Of a stretch of DNA of 64,000 nucleotides, positions 28,826-38,060 are shown in pieces. Made by a program: the position numbers and the translations under genes. The DNA comes from Bacteroidota bacterium (GTDB lineage: Bacteria; Bacteroidota; Bacteroidia; AKYH767-A; OLB10), in contig JADKJB010000015.1 of assembly GCA_016722525.1 (NCBI GenBank), forward strand, positions 62,001 through 126,000, in the 5' to 3' direction. Within the stretch, counting starts at the first letter, position 1; the number at the start of each line of letters is the position of its first letter. A model generated the notes under the pieces. It had not been told where the DNA came from. It was given only the letters and a program-made list of their open reading frames with translations, and did not search any database.

Positions 28826-31472
28826 TCAATAGCGTGGATCGCTGAGAGTTTCCAGCCTGGCCAGTTTTTCCACTTCCACACTCGGAAAACCAAATTCTTC
28901 CACTACCCTTCCTAGAATCAGGTATACTCCTCTTCCCCTAAACGGATAACGGTTGAGACTATCTGAAAAGTGAACGGTGTCGAAGAAGTTGCCTTCGTCG
29001 TCGAGGAAAGTACCGAAATTCATCATGTCACGTCGTATGGTGGTGACGTACTTGATGGTGACGAGATTGCCCACTAATCGCACTTTTTTACCTATGTGGT
29101 TCCCCAGCTCCTTTGCCTTTACTTCGCCCCTGAAATCGGTTTTTAACAAATCGAATGCCGACAATGTAACGGGAAAACCGAGGAGCTCCATCTCATCAAA
29201 GGCATCTTCAACAGTCTGGTGTACCAAAACCGGAAGCTCGAAGTGTTTGGCCGGAGTAGAAAAAAGCTGCTGCATGGAGGGCGGCGGTGTAGACTTCCCT
29301 AAAATCATGTGCGCATCCCACAGCAGTTGCTTTTTATCAATGCCGGTGAACCGGAAGGCATCGAGGCGAATGAGGAGTATGAGCTGCTCTATAGTGATGC
29401 GGGTGCGGTGAATGAAGTCTTCGAGGCCGGTGTAGTCGCCGTTATCGAGGCGCTCCATGGGAATACTTTGCGCGAAGGAGGATTCGAAATTCTGAACGAG
29501 GTTAAAGCCCAAATAAATATCGGTGCCATAAATGGTGGTGTTGTATTCGCTCTTGTTCACGCAAGGAAGATGAATTTTCGCGCCCCACTTCTTCGCTTCG
29601 TTCACATACACCCATGTGCTGTAAAAACCTCCGAAATTGTTGATCACACCCACATGAAACTCGTGAGGGAAATAGGTTTTTAAATACAGACTCTGGTAAC
29701 TCTCCACCGCATACGAAGCGGAATGCGCCTTCGAGAAAGAATATCCTGCAAAGGATTCAATTTGTCGCCATACCTCTTTGGTTAGCTCATCGGAATAGCC
29801 TTTGGCCTTACAGTTTTCGAAAAATTTATCTACTATCAACTGCATCTCCCTCTTACTCCTCGACTTCCCACTCATGGCCCTTCGCAGCACATCGGCATCA
29901 GCCAAATCGAGACCGGCAAAATGGTGGCAGACCTTTATCACATCCTCCTGATACACCATCACCCCATAGGTCTCTTCCAGTTGCTCCTTCATCACGCTAT
30001 GCAGATAGGAAAATCCCCCGGGGTTATGAAACCGATTGATGTACTCCTTCATCATCCCACTCTTAGCCACACCCGGACGAATGATGGAACTGGCAGCCAC
30101 CAGACTCACATACTCCGAGCAGTGCAGCTTCTTCAGCAACCCGCGCATGGCAGGGCTCTCAATATAAAAACATCCAATGGTATCGCCCGACTTCAACTGC
30201 TCCTTCACCATCTCATCGCGCTTGAACATCGGCACATCGTGCACATCCACTTTGATGCGGCGGTTGCGAAGCACGAGATCGGCGGCATCTTTAATATGTC
30301 CTATCCCCCGCTGACTGAGTATATCCAGTTTCTCGAATCCAATGGCCTCTGCCACGTACATATCCCATTGGGTGGTTGGATATCCTTTCGGAGGAAGATC
30401 GAGCGCCGTATAGCAGGTAATGGGCTCCTCCGATATTAAAATTCCACCGGCATGAATGGTGCGAAGATTTGGAAACTCACTCAGCATTTTTCCATAATGA
30501 AACAACGGCTTCGTGATGCTGTCGAGTTCCATAGTCATTTTGCGTGATTCCACCAACGCGTCAATCTCCGCTTTCGGTAAACCATATACTTTTCCCATCT
30601 CCCGAATGATCGATTTCCCTTTGAAGGTCGACATCGCGCCAAGCAGAGCAGTATGTTCACGACCGCTTAATGGCTTCCTTGTTATTTTTTCCGTAGCGAT
30701 AAAGGAGTCCGTCGTGGGCGAGTTTTTCGAGCAACAGACGGTCGTCATAACGGTTTCCAGTAAATGTTTTTTTATTTTTGATGGTTTTAAAATCAAATGA
30801 GAACGTACAATCATCTAAAAGTGCTTTCGTGTTACGAACTACCTGTGGCAACGCCTCGTAATACTTCACCAGTTCGCTTTCGCGGATGAAGATTTCGGAG
30901 GGGTGAGCGAGCATCTCCGGTTCGAGTTGGGAGAGCAGAATATTGTTATCGATGGCTCGAAGATGGCGGTGCAGCTCATAGCCTTCGTCGTTCATAAAAG
31001 TGACTGGTTGCAGGATAACGCCGTTCTCGATAAGATGACTGCTTTTCGCGGAAGCACGCAGCTTGTTGATGTCGCGGATGGCGATGCCGGCGAATTCATT
31101 GTCGTGGAGCTTGCCTGCCGGAAAACGATGAATCGGATAGATCACATAACACTGCCTGAACAGCGGCGCCCGGTCGGGATACTCTTCACCACTGTAGTTA
31201 TGCAGCGTAATAAACTCATTGATCTCCTTAAAGCCCTCATTGTTTCGCGCCACCAGCGTATATGCCTGATCGTTACCATTCCGTATTTCGGCACCCGCAA
31301 TGGGCTTTACACCGAGCTTCACACACTCCTCTGTAAAATCGGGTATGCCGGTGGTGTTGTTGATGTCGGTTAATACCAATGACTGCACCCCTGCTTCACG
31401 AGCAGTTAAAACGAGCGACTCCATGGAGAGTGTGCCGTAGCGGAGTGAGTAGTTTGAATGGAAGAAAGTCAT
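28826..31472 (-). pseudogene. Accessory DNA polymerase III alpha subunit (DnaE2/ImuC-like) lacking the catalytic palm
   Basis: The N-terminal part (31472 to ~30665) is a PHP domain with degenerate metal motifs (HSNYSLRYG instead of HxHYS; LTDINN instead of LTDHxN). It ends at KNNKEAIKR. The rest (about 30665 to 28826) begins GREHTALLGAMSTFKGKSIIREMGKVYG and carries fingers, (HhH)2 and OB-fold regions up to SDPRY. About 100 residues expected between them, including the GRGS segment and the PDFDIDF motif with the catalytic aspartates, are absent, and the join at ~30665 is out of frame. As written it cannot polymerise DNA. It clusters with dinB and an S24 regulator, typical of a damage-inducible mutagenesis cassette. 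An assembly collapse remains possible. Confidence 0.82.
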
Positions 31473-31541
31473 TGGTCATTGAAGGGTCATTAGTCATTGG
31501 CTGGAGGAAGGGCGAGTGTGTAAAAGGGTCATTGGTCATTG
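31466..31541. repeat. GGTCATTG-type short repeats at the dnaE start
   Basis: Repeats of GTCATTGG / GGGTCATTAG overlap the dnaE start codon (complement of CAT at 31470-31472) and recur to 31541, interrupted by about 30 bp of other sequence. Confidence 0.7.
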
Positions 31542-31594
31542 CTGCTACTGCCCCCGCCGCTGCAGCTGCTGCTTTTTTAAATGATTGCTATACG

Positions 31595-31617
31595 ATCATT
31601 CTGATGATTACAATATA
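31595..31617. promoter_or_regulatory. Candidate SOS-type operator upstream of dnaE
   Basis: A 23-bp stretch beginning ATCATT and ending GATTACAATATA matches 20 of 23 positions with 35728-35750 in the dinB/S24-regulator intergenic region. It lies 123 bp upstream of the dnaE start. A partial dyad GATTA-N5-TACTC is visible at its right end. Confidence 0.6.
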
Positions 31618-31769
31618 CTCTTTTTTACTGAGAAATGTTGCAGTAGTGTAAAAATGTGTAGTTGTAGCATATTATGAAAAAATGAATAACTTTCAGGCAA
31701 ATAATCAAATCCATAAATTCGGGAATTTTGAAGGGCTTGGGAATCTATATATCACGAGAAAGCGTGAAC

Positions 31770-32629
31770 ATGAGTAGATTAGTACTGCTCACACTTGCGT
31801 TAGGGCTTATTTTCGGCCTGTTTTCCTGTTCCAATAAAAACTCGCCCAACAAGAGCAAATCAAAACTCAAATTCGCACCACCCGGCACCAATCACCTTAT
31901 TGCAAAAATCTTTATTGATGAAACGGAAGTTACTAATTTGAGTTGGAGGGAATACATGTACTGGAACAAAAGAGCATATGGTGACGATTCACAGGAATTC
32001 CTTTCCACTTTACCAGATACTACTGTATGGGAAAGTTGCTCCAGAGATTTTACATTAAAAACAAAACAGTACTGGATTGATATAGAGAGTATGGTATCTG
32101 TTTACCTCAGGCATCCTCAATTCAGTCATTTTCCGGTGGTAGGAATTTCCAATGAGCAGGCAAAACAATTTTGCTCGTGGAGAACTGATCGTTTGAACGA
32201 AGTATATTATGTAAATAAACATCGAAATGTAACCTTTCCGATAGATTCTACAATTGCGATTCCCAAAAAGTAGAGTTTAGAATTCCTTCAGAAGAAGAAT
32301 GGGAATATGCTGCAAAGATAGGTTTCGACAGTACCAGATTTGTAAACAACACCGATAAGTTCTATTTCAATACGGAGGAAACTGCGTCAGTGCGTGCAGT
32401 CAACGAATACTACTTGCGATTTATCCCCATGATGGATTACTCACTTAAGCCCGATAAATACAACCGGTATCATCTACTGGGAAATGTGGCTGAGATGGTT
32501 GATATGAAAGGAGTAGCTAAAGGCGGAAGCTATATTCATTCTACCAGCGACAGCTACTACACAAAGCGAATAAATTATACCAAACCTGCGTATTGGCTGG
32601 GGTTTCGGTGTGTGTGTGAGATTTTGTAA
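31770..32629 (+). CDS. Lipoprotein with formylglycine-generating-enzyme-like domain, one frame break
   Basis: About 285 residues reconstructed. The start at 31770 (MSRLVLLTLALGLIFGLFSC) gives a lipoprotein signal with lipobox LFSC. The rest is a SUMF1/FGE-sulfatase-type fold (IDETEVTNLSWREYM, PVVGISNEQAKQFCSWR, RIPSEEEWEYAAK, LLGNVAEMV, KGGSY, WLGFRCV). The frame breaks at ~32266 in an A run (PKK then VEFRIPSEEEWEY). Relatives include the gliding-motility proteins GldJ and GldK, but no gliding genes are adjacent. Enzymatic activity is unlikely without the cysteine pair. Confidence 0.78.
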
Positions 32630-32762
32630 AGGAGCCAAGGCTCCTACTTAATAATTATTATATGCTAAATCTACTTAAAATTAATTTGCTCCAAAATGAG
32701 TTTAATAGCGGAAATTCATAACATTGAAAACCATTTTATTTGCAACTTTCCCGGCAGCTTCT

Positions 32763-34121
32763 ATGAAATACAAATTAATTATTTTTATTTGCCTATTTTT
32801 TTGTTCACAATTATCAGCCCAGATCACTTTTGAAAAGGTAATTGATACTCTGGGGCACCACAGCCACTTGTATTCGGGAGACATTACGTTATTAAGTTGG
32901 ATTCAGTTGGTAATATTCAATGGGCAAAGAATTATACAGGTCCTGCAATAGAATTTGCAACTGAAATAGAGCAATTACCGGACAGTACTTATATTGTGAA
33001 CGGGACATATAGTGCTGGTAACAATTGCAAAAGTTGGTTAATAGCATTAGATACATCAGGTGATAGTTTGTGGTCACAGCTTTTTTCTGCCGGACCTGGT
33101 TCTACTAACGTTGATTATAATAATAGCATGGCTGTGCTAAATAGCAGTATCGTTGGACTTACAGGTTTTTATAATCCTACGTCATTCCACATACCATGGG
33201 TTATTTTTTTTCAATAATTGGAAATGGGTTTCAGCTTTCAAGCAGAATATTTGACTTTTCTTTATTCGGAACCGAACCAAGAGCTATTGCTACGACATCA
33301 AACAGTGAATTTCTGATTACTGGTGGAGTTGGAACCAGCCCTTCATCTACGGATATATTCCTGCTACGAACAACAGCATTTGGAGATACGCTTTGGTACA
33401 AAACCTTCGATCTTTCATATCAGGAAAGTGGAACAGATGTTTTACAAACTTCAGATAATGGTATTTTAATTTCTGGTTTTTTATTAATCCGGCAACTCAA
33501 ACAGCAATATTTGTCTGATTAAAACAAATAGTATTGGAGATATATTTGGACAAATATTTTGATTACAATAATGAACAATTGGTATACTCAATTCAGGAAA
33601 CCCAAAATGGGGATTTTATATTGACAGGAAAAATTACAGGCGGGCTACCTGTTGATGGGAATGCATTTCTTATGAAAATCAACAGCTTCGGTGATTCTTT
33701 ATGGACAAAACAATTTGGTGGCACAAGTGATGATATGGGTTATTCTGTTCAATCTCTGAGTGATGGAGGATATATTGTATCAGGATATTCCGGGAGTTTT
33801 GGAAATATTGGTTCTTATATTATTAAAACTGATAGTAGTGGCAATATAATTACAGGTACCGACGAGGTGACAATAACACTATCACCATTTTCAGTTTTTC
33901 CTAATCCCGCAAAGGATGAAATTTTTATCGAGACAACATCCAGATTTGACGAAAATTTTCTGTTTGAGATTTATGATCTTCAAGGAAAATTAATTTATGA
34001 AAATATTTTTTATGGCAGATTCCATTCAGTTAATATAGAAGATCTTTCTTCTGCAGTTTATTTTTGTAAATTAAGTTGTAGCAACTGTGTGTCATTTTTA
34101 AAACTGGTTATTATTGATTAG
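32763..34121 (+). CDS. Secreted repeat protein with T9SS sorting domain, several frame breaks
   Basis: Reconstructed as one gene of ~450 residues. It starts at 32763 with a signal peptide (MKYKLIIFICLFFCSQLSAQ). Repeats such as VIKLDSVGNIQWAKNYTG, LIALDTSGDSLWSQLF, LLRTTAFGDTLWYKTF and LMKINSFGDSLWTKQFGG form a beta-propeller-like array. It ends in a T9SS type A domain (FSVFPNPAKDEIFI, FEIYDLQGKLIYE). Breaks lie near 32885, 33200 and 33510. It sits, with the previous lipoprotein gene, between dnaE and dinB. Confidence 0.75.
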
Positions 34122-34276
34122 CCTTTAAGATATAAGATTATTAACAATATTTTACAGATTCAATAATTCCATTTAATATTGATCTAATAAAATCGCCCTC
34201 CTTCGCAAATTCGTATAAATAATGTCATCAAGTTTTCGGATATCCAATATTTGCTTCGGAGGGCAATGCCTGGTAT

Positions 34277-35431
34277 TTATTTTATCCCCACTCCTCTTAT
34301 CACCGCGCCTTCTCCATATCTGTTTTTAAGTCGATCAATCGCCTGGTACAGATTCACCATCTCGGTACTATCCTCGAACAAATTAATTTGCGGGTGGCCG
34401 GTTACGAGGTGGCTGAAGCGGATGCCGACGAGGCGGATGAGCATTCTCCGTTCATACAATTTTTTGAAGAGCTCACGGGCGCGGGTGATGAGCATGTGGT
34501 CGGAGGCGGTGTAGGAGATGCGCGACTGCATGGTGTGCGTGTCGAAGTTCGAATAGCGAATTTTTACGGTGATGCAGGAAGTGAGTTTTTTTTGTTTGCG
34601 CAGGTCGTAAGAAAGCGCTTCCACCATAGTAACCAGCAGCTCATTTATTTTGGTGATGTCGGTATTATCTTTCTCGAAGGTGGTTTCGGTGCCGATGGAT
34701 TTGCGTTCGGTGTAAGGCACCACGGGTGAATTATCAATGCCATTCGACTTTTCCCATATGCTCCGGCCGTTCTCCCCCAGCACACGAATCATCATCTCCA
34801 CCGGCATCGCGCTAAGCGTTTCAATAATGGCCACACCCATGTTGCGCAAGAGCTGGTACGACTTCTGCCCCAGCATAGGAATTTTATTTATCGAGAGCGG
34901 ATTGAGAAACGGTCGCACCCGCTCCTGCTGTATTTCCAATTGTCCGGATGGCTTGGCTTCGTTAGTAGCAATTTTCGAAACCGTTTTATTCGGCGACATG
35001 CCAAACGATATGGGCAATCCTGTTTCTTTAATGATGCGCTGCCGCAATTCCGAACTCCATTTTAAGCAGCCGTAATATTTATCCATGCCGGTGATGTCGA
35101 TATAATGTTCGTCGATACTCGCCTTTTCATACAGCGGCGCATCTTCATCAATAATATCGGTGACCATGTTCGAGTACTTGCTGTACACTTCCATATCGCC
35201 ACGTACAATAATCGCATCGGGACAAAGCATCTTCGCCATCCGCATAGGCATGGCAGAGCTCACGCCGTACTTACGTGCTTCGTAACTGCAACTGGATACC
35301 ACGGCTCTGTCGGAGTTGCCGCCAATAAGAATGGGCTTCCCGATAAGGGAACTGTTCTGCAACCTTTCTACAGAGACGAAGAAGGAGTCGAGGTCGAGGT
35401 GGATGATGTTGCGGTTAGGGGAAAGGAACAT
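34277..35431 (-). CDS. dinB: Y-family DNA polymerase IV
   Basis: Translesion polymerase of 384 residues. Catalytic acidic residues are visible: D13 (IIHLDLDSFFVSVE) and D107-E108 (KASIDEHYID). Palm, fingers, thumb and little-finger regions follow in the usual order. A beta-clamp-binding motif QINLF lies at 348-352. The start lies beside a long divergent intergenic region with an operator candidate and the S24 regulator. The segment looks richer in G+C than the T9SS genes next to it. Intact. Confidence 0.95.
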   Translation of the reverse strand: MFLSPNRNIIHLDLDSFFVSVERLQNSSLIGKPILIGGNSDRAVVSSCSYEARKYGVSSAMPMRMAKMLCPDAIIVRGDMEVYSKYSNMVTDIIDEDAPLYEKASIDEHYIDITGMDKYYGCLKWSSELRQRIIKETGLPISFGMSPNKTVSKIATNEAKPSGQLEIQQERVRPFLNPLSINKIPMLGQKSYQLLRNMGVAIIETLSAMPVEMMIRVLGENGRSIWEKSNGIDNSPVVPYTERKSIGTETTFEKDNTDITKINELLVTMVEALSYDLRKQKKLTSCITVKIRYSNFDTHTMQSRISYTASDHMLITRARELFKKLYERRMLIRLVGIRFSHLVTGHPQINLFEDSTEMVNLYQAIDRLKNRYGEGAVIRGVGIK

Positions 35432-35454
35432 TATTATTTATGGGAAATCATTGG

Positions 35455-35520
35455 TTGAACGCAGAGACGCAGAGGCGCAGAGGGAAGCGCAGAGGGAGGC
35501 GCAGAGGGAGGCGCAGAGGT
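35455..35520. repeat. GCAGAGG-type tandem repeat upstream of dinB
   Basis: CGCAGAGACGCAGAGGCGCAG followed by three GCGCAGAGGGAGGC-like 12-mers. It lies between the dinB start and the regulator promoter. The rest of 35521-35727 shows no credible gene. Confidence 0.75.
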
Positions 35521-35727
35521 TTATAATTCCATGATTAATTGCACCTGCTTTGCGCTGGCCCCGAATGGGGAGGGCTTGTTTTTGCGGCGGTTTGCGGCAG
35601 TGCCATTTAAAGAACTTCCCCGAAAGGCTTGGGAGAGAGGAACAATAGATGGTGCCGGTACGTTTGTGGAATTTTGGGAGGTGGTTGATTTTAACATGAT
35701 TTTATTGTTTTTTGTGATATTATTACA

Positions 35728-35750
35728 ATCATTTTGCAGATTACAATATA
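35728..35750. promoter_or_regulatory. Candidate operator for dinB and the S24 regulator
   Basis: Twenty of 23 bases match the site upstream of dnaE at 31595-31617. Here the right end forms a clean dyad GATTA-N5-TAATC (35739-35753) that lies between the two promoter elements of the regulator gene, the usual place for a repressor site. Confidence 0.6.
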
Positions 35751-35763
35751 ATCATTATATTTG
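35733..35763 (+). promoter_or_regulatory. Promoter of the S24 regulator
   Basis: TTTG at 35733-35736 and TATATTTG at 35756-35763 with a 19-nt spacer, a full match to the Bacteroidota consensus. The spacer contains the GATTA-N5-TAATC dyad. Confidence 0.7.
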
Positions 35764-35796
35764 TACCGTCAAGAAAAATTTTAAAATAAAAAAAAA

Positions 35797-35861
35797 CCTT
35801 ATAGCGTCTTTGCGCCTTTGCGTGAAAAAAATTGTCACGCAAAGGCGCAAAGAGGCTAAGG
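35797..35861. repeat. Long hairpin in the leader of the S24 regulator
   Basis: Near-perfect inverted repeat, arms containing CTTTGCGCCTTTGCGTGA and its complement, 9-nt loop. It belongs to the same palindrome family as the units at 28544-28825. It lies between the promoter and the start codon, so the transcript leader would fold strongly. Confidence 0.85.
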
Positions 35862-35876
35862 TAAAACCAACGTCAT

Positions 35877-37007
35877 ATGTACTTCGCATCTAACATCAAA
35901 TTACTCCGCAAGCGGAGAAACCGTACCCAGGATGTGGTATCGGGAGAATTAGGGTTTAGTCGTTCCACCCTGAACAGTTACGAAAACGGCATTGTAGTGA
36001 ACCCAACTATTGAGTCACTGATTGGTTTTTCGAAATACTTCAGGGTCTCGATTGATACCTTAATTAAAATTGATCTTACCCATTTATCAGAGAGTCAGTT
36101 GTCGGAGATAGAACGCGGCTACGATGTATATTTAACAGGCGGAAAACTTCGTGTACTTGCAACGACTATTGATAGTCTGAACCGTGAGAACATCGAAGTG
36201 GTTCCGCTTAGGGCGAAGGCCGGTTATACAGCAGGATACAACGATCCGGAATTTATCGGCAAACTGCCTACCTTTCAACTACCCTTTTTATCGCATGAAA
36301 AAAAGTTCAGGGCATTCCAGATTGATGGCGACTCCATGCTACCCATCCCTCACGGCTCATGGATCATTGCGGAGTTTGTGCAAGACTGGCGTGATGTGAA
36401 AGATGGCAGTGCTTATATAGTAGTGACGAAAGAAGAAGGAATTGTTTTTAAGATCGTGTATAACCAAACTCGCAAATTCAAAAACTTTTTATTGCGTTCT
36501 TTAAACAAATCGTACGAACCCTTCGAAGTGCCGGTAAACGAAGTCATAGAAATATGGAAGTTCATTAATTTCATCAGTAGTGAACTACCGGAGCCGGAGT
36601 CGACACAAGATCAATTGAGTAAAATGGTGATGCAGTTGCAGAGTGATATCTCGGTGATAAAAGCGAGTGCAGGAGGGACCCTTCGACAGGCTCAGGGGCC
36701 TGAAACTAAGCTTCGACAGGCTCAGGGGCATGAAAATACCCTTCGACAGGCTCAGGGGCCTGAAAATAACCTTCGACAGGCTCAGGGGCCTGAAAATAAC
36801 CTTCGACAGGCTCAGGGGCCTGAAAATAACCTTCGACAGGCTCAGGGGCCTGAAAATAACCTTCGACAGGCTCAGGGGCCTGAAAATAACCTTCGACAGG
36901 CTCAGGGCCTGAAAATAACCTTCGACAGGCTCAGGGGCCTGAAAATAACCTTCGGCAGGCTCAGGGGCCTGAAAACAACCTTCGACAGGCTCAGGGTTCA
37001 GTCGTAA
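35877..37007 (+). CDS. XRE/S24 (LexA-like) autoproteolytic repressor with a repeat-expanded C-terminus
   Basis: N-terminal Cro/CI helix-turn-helix (residues ~5-63, LRKRRNRTQDVVSGELGFSRSTLNSYENG split over positions 10-38). The S24 peptidase domain follows, with a possible cleavage site A115-G116, catalytic S153 (GDSM) and K192 (IVFKIVYN). It probably represses the divergent dinB, the nearby dnaE and itself until DNA damage triggers self-cleavage; this is inferred from family and context. From residue ~266 the protein is made of LRQAQGPENN repeats coded by eleven copies of a 30-bp repeat. One copy lacks a G at ~36906, which shifts the frame to FDRLRGLKIT and a stop at 37007. Restoring it gives the tail SVVKEKSKQRKK and a stop at 37034-37036. 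Confidence 0.9.
   Translation: MYFASNIKLLRKRRNRTQDVVSGELGFSRSTLNSYENGIVVNPTIESLIGFSKYFRVSIDTLIKIDLTHLSESQLSEIERGYDVYLTGGKLRVLATTIDSLNRENIEVVPLRAKAGYTAGYNDPEFIGKLPTFQLPFLSHEKKFRAFQIDGDSMLPIPHGSWIIAEFVQDWRDVKDGSAYIVVTKEEGIVFKIVYNQTRKFKNFLLRSLNKSYEPFEVPVNEVIEIWKFINFISSELPEPESTQDQLSKMVMQLQSDISVIKASAGGTLRQAQGPETKLRQAQGHENTLRQAQGPENNLRQAQGPENNLRQAQGPENNLRQAQGPENNLRQAQGPENNLRQAQGLKITFDRLRGLKITFGRLRGLKTTFDRLRVQS
36681..36999. repeat. Eleven tandem 30-bp repeats (CTTCGACAGGCTCAGG family)
   Basis: Copies start at 36681, 36711, 36741, 36771, 36801, 36831, 36861, 36891, 36920, 36950 and 36980. The core CTTCGACAGGCTCAGG is a dispersed repeat known from many bacterial genomes. Here it lies inside the coding region of the S24 regulator in an open frame. 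Copies are contiguous without spacers, so it is not a CRISPR. Confidence 0.95.
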
Positions 37008-37274
37008 AAGAAAAATCGAAGCAAAGGAAAAAGTAATTGAATGATTTAGCAGGGTCAACAAAATTACATTCACCAAAACAGGTTAAACCATTCACCCCTA
37101 AAAACCCAAGATGGCCAAAAATAGGGGGTTTCGGAGGGTTTAATTCACCACATTGACAATATCGCCCTGGAATTCCGGAACGTTCTGTAGTCAATGATTG
37201 ATTAAAGAAACCAAATACGGAAAATATAAAATTACCGTTGTAACGGAAACAGGGAAAATCTAAATCTTCAAAAC

Positions 37275-37928
37275 ATGAAAACTGCCTGCTGTAATACGCG
37301 TCAGATTCGATTTGTTGAAAACAGAACTGTATGTGCAAATCCGGGTTGCAAAAACTACCTCGGACAAACAATGGCTTTCCGTGACTATACGAAATTAAAG
37401 CATGTGGCCGCTATTTCATTGTTTGTATTCAGTTTACTTTTTACTTTTGAGGATTTTAGTCATGGCAACCATGATGCTGTAAGGATAATTGACAGCATCA
37501 GAAATTCAAAAGTATTGCCACCTACGCTTGAAAATCTTAAAGCAGAGATGCAGCATCAAGGAATAATATGCATTCCTGAAGTACTTGCACAAGTTCGAAT
37601 TGAATCAGGCAATATGAATTCGTTTCTGTTTTTGCATACAAATAATTTATTAGGTATGCGTTATCCGTTTCGACGAGCCACCTTGGCAATTGGTATATAC
37701 CTTCCGGCCAACGATACCATAATTATAGGTTCACAACAGGAATTGAAAAAATACGCAAAGCTGGATCATTATGCAGTGTATTTCAATTGGCAAAAATCTA
37801 TTTCCGATTATAAACTGTGGCAAGACCATCACTTCAAATTGCAGGAAAAATATCTTGATTTCCTAGGGAAGATTTATGCGGAAGATTCCCTTTATACCGC
37901 AAAAGTACAAGCTATTTCATCATTGTAA
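37275..37928 (+). CDS. Glucosaminidase-domain protein
   Basis: 217 residues. A short cysteine-bearing N-terminus (TVCANPGCKNYLG) precedes one membrane segment (~46-60, HVAAISLFVFSLLFTF), so the catalytic part faces the periplasm. Residues ~78-200 match glucosaminidase/Bax-like peptidoglycan hydrolases, with the acidic residue in QVRIESGN and the NNLLGMRYPFRRAT and WQKSISDYKLWQ segments. Likely trims peptidoglycan. Monocistronic; the preceding 240 bp hold nothing recognisable. Confidence 0.82.
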   Translation: MKTACCNTRQIRFVENRTVCANPGCKNYLGQTMAFRDYTKLKHVAAISLFVFSLLFTFEDFSHGNHDAVRIIDSIRNSKVLPPTLENLKAEMQHQGIICIPEVLAQVRIESGNMNSFLFLHTNNLLGMRYPFRRATLAIGIYLPANDTIIIGSQQELKKYAKLDHYAVYFNWQKSISDYKLWQDHHFKLQEKYLDFLGKIYAEDSLYTAKVQAISSL

Positions 37929-38060
37929 AATTTTATTAATCAATATATTAAACCACTTTAGGGCATTTTGGTTAAGAAAAAACAGCAGCTTTGTCATTGT
38001 GCGTTCCTTTTTATACTTTTACTACTATTATCCATTTGATTTTTGATTTATTTTATCGTC

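Noticed and set aside
30900..31380. Plus-strand open frames opposite dnaE
   Set aside because: Long antisense frames are expected in the GC-richer dnaE and dinB segments; none shows a domain or start context.
35531..35893. 120-residue reading frame upstream of the S24 regulator
   Set aside because: It runs through the promoter, operator and hairpin of the regulator and looks non-coding.
36681..36999. Regular 30-bp repeats considered as a CRISPR array
   Set aside because: Units are directly contiguous with no spacers, lie within a coding region, and match a dispersed repeat family.
36585..37076. Minus-strand reading frame rich in SLSK/PEPVEG repeats
   Set aside because: It is the reverse reading of the 30-bp repeats inside the S24 regulator gene.
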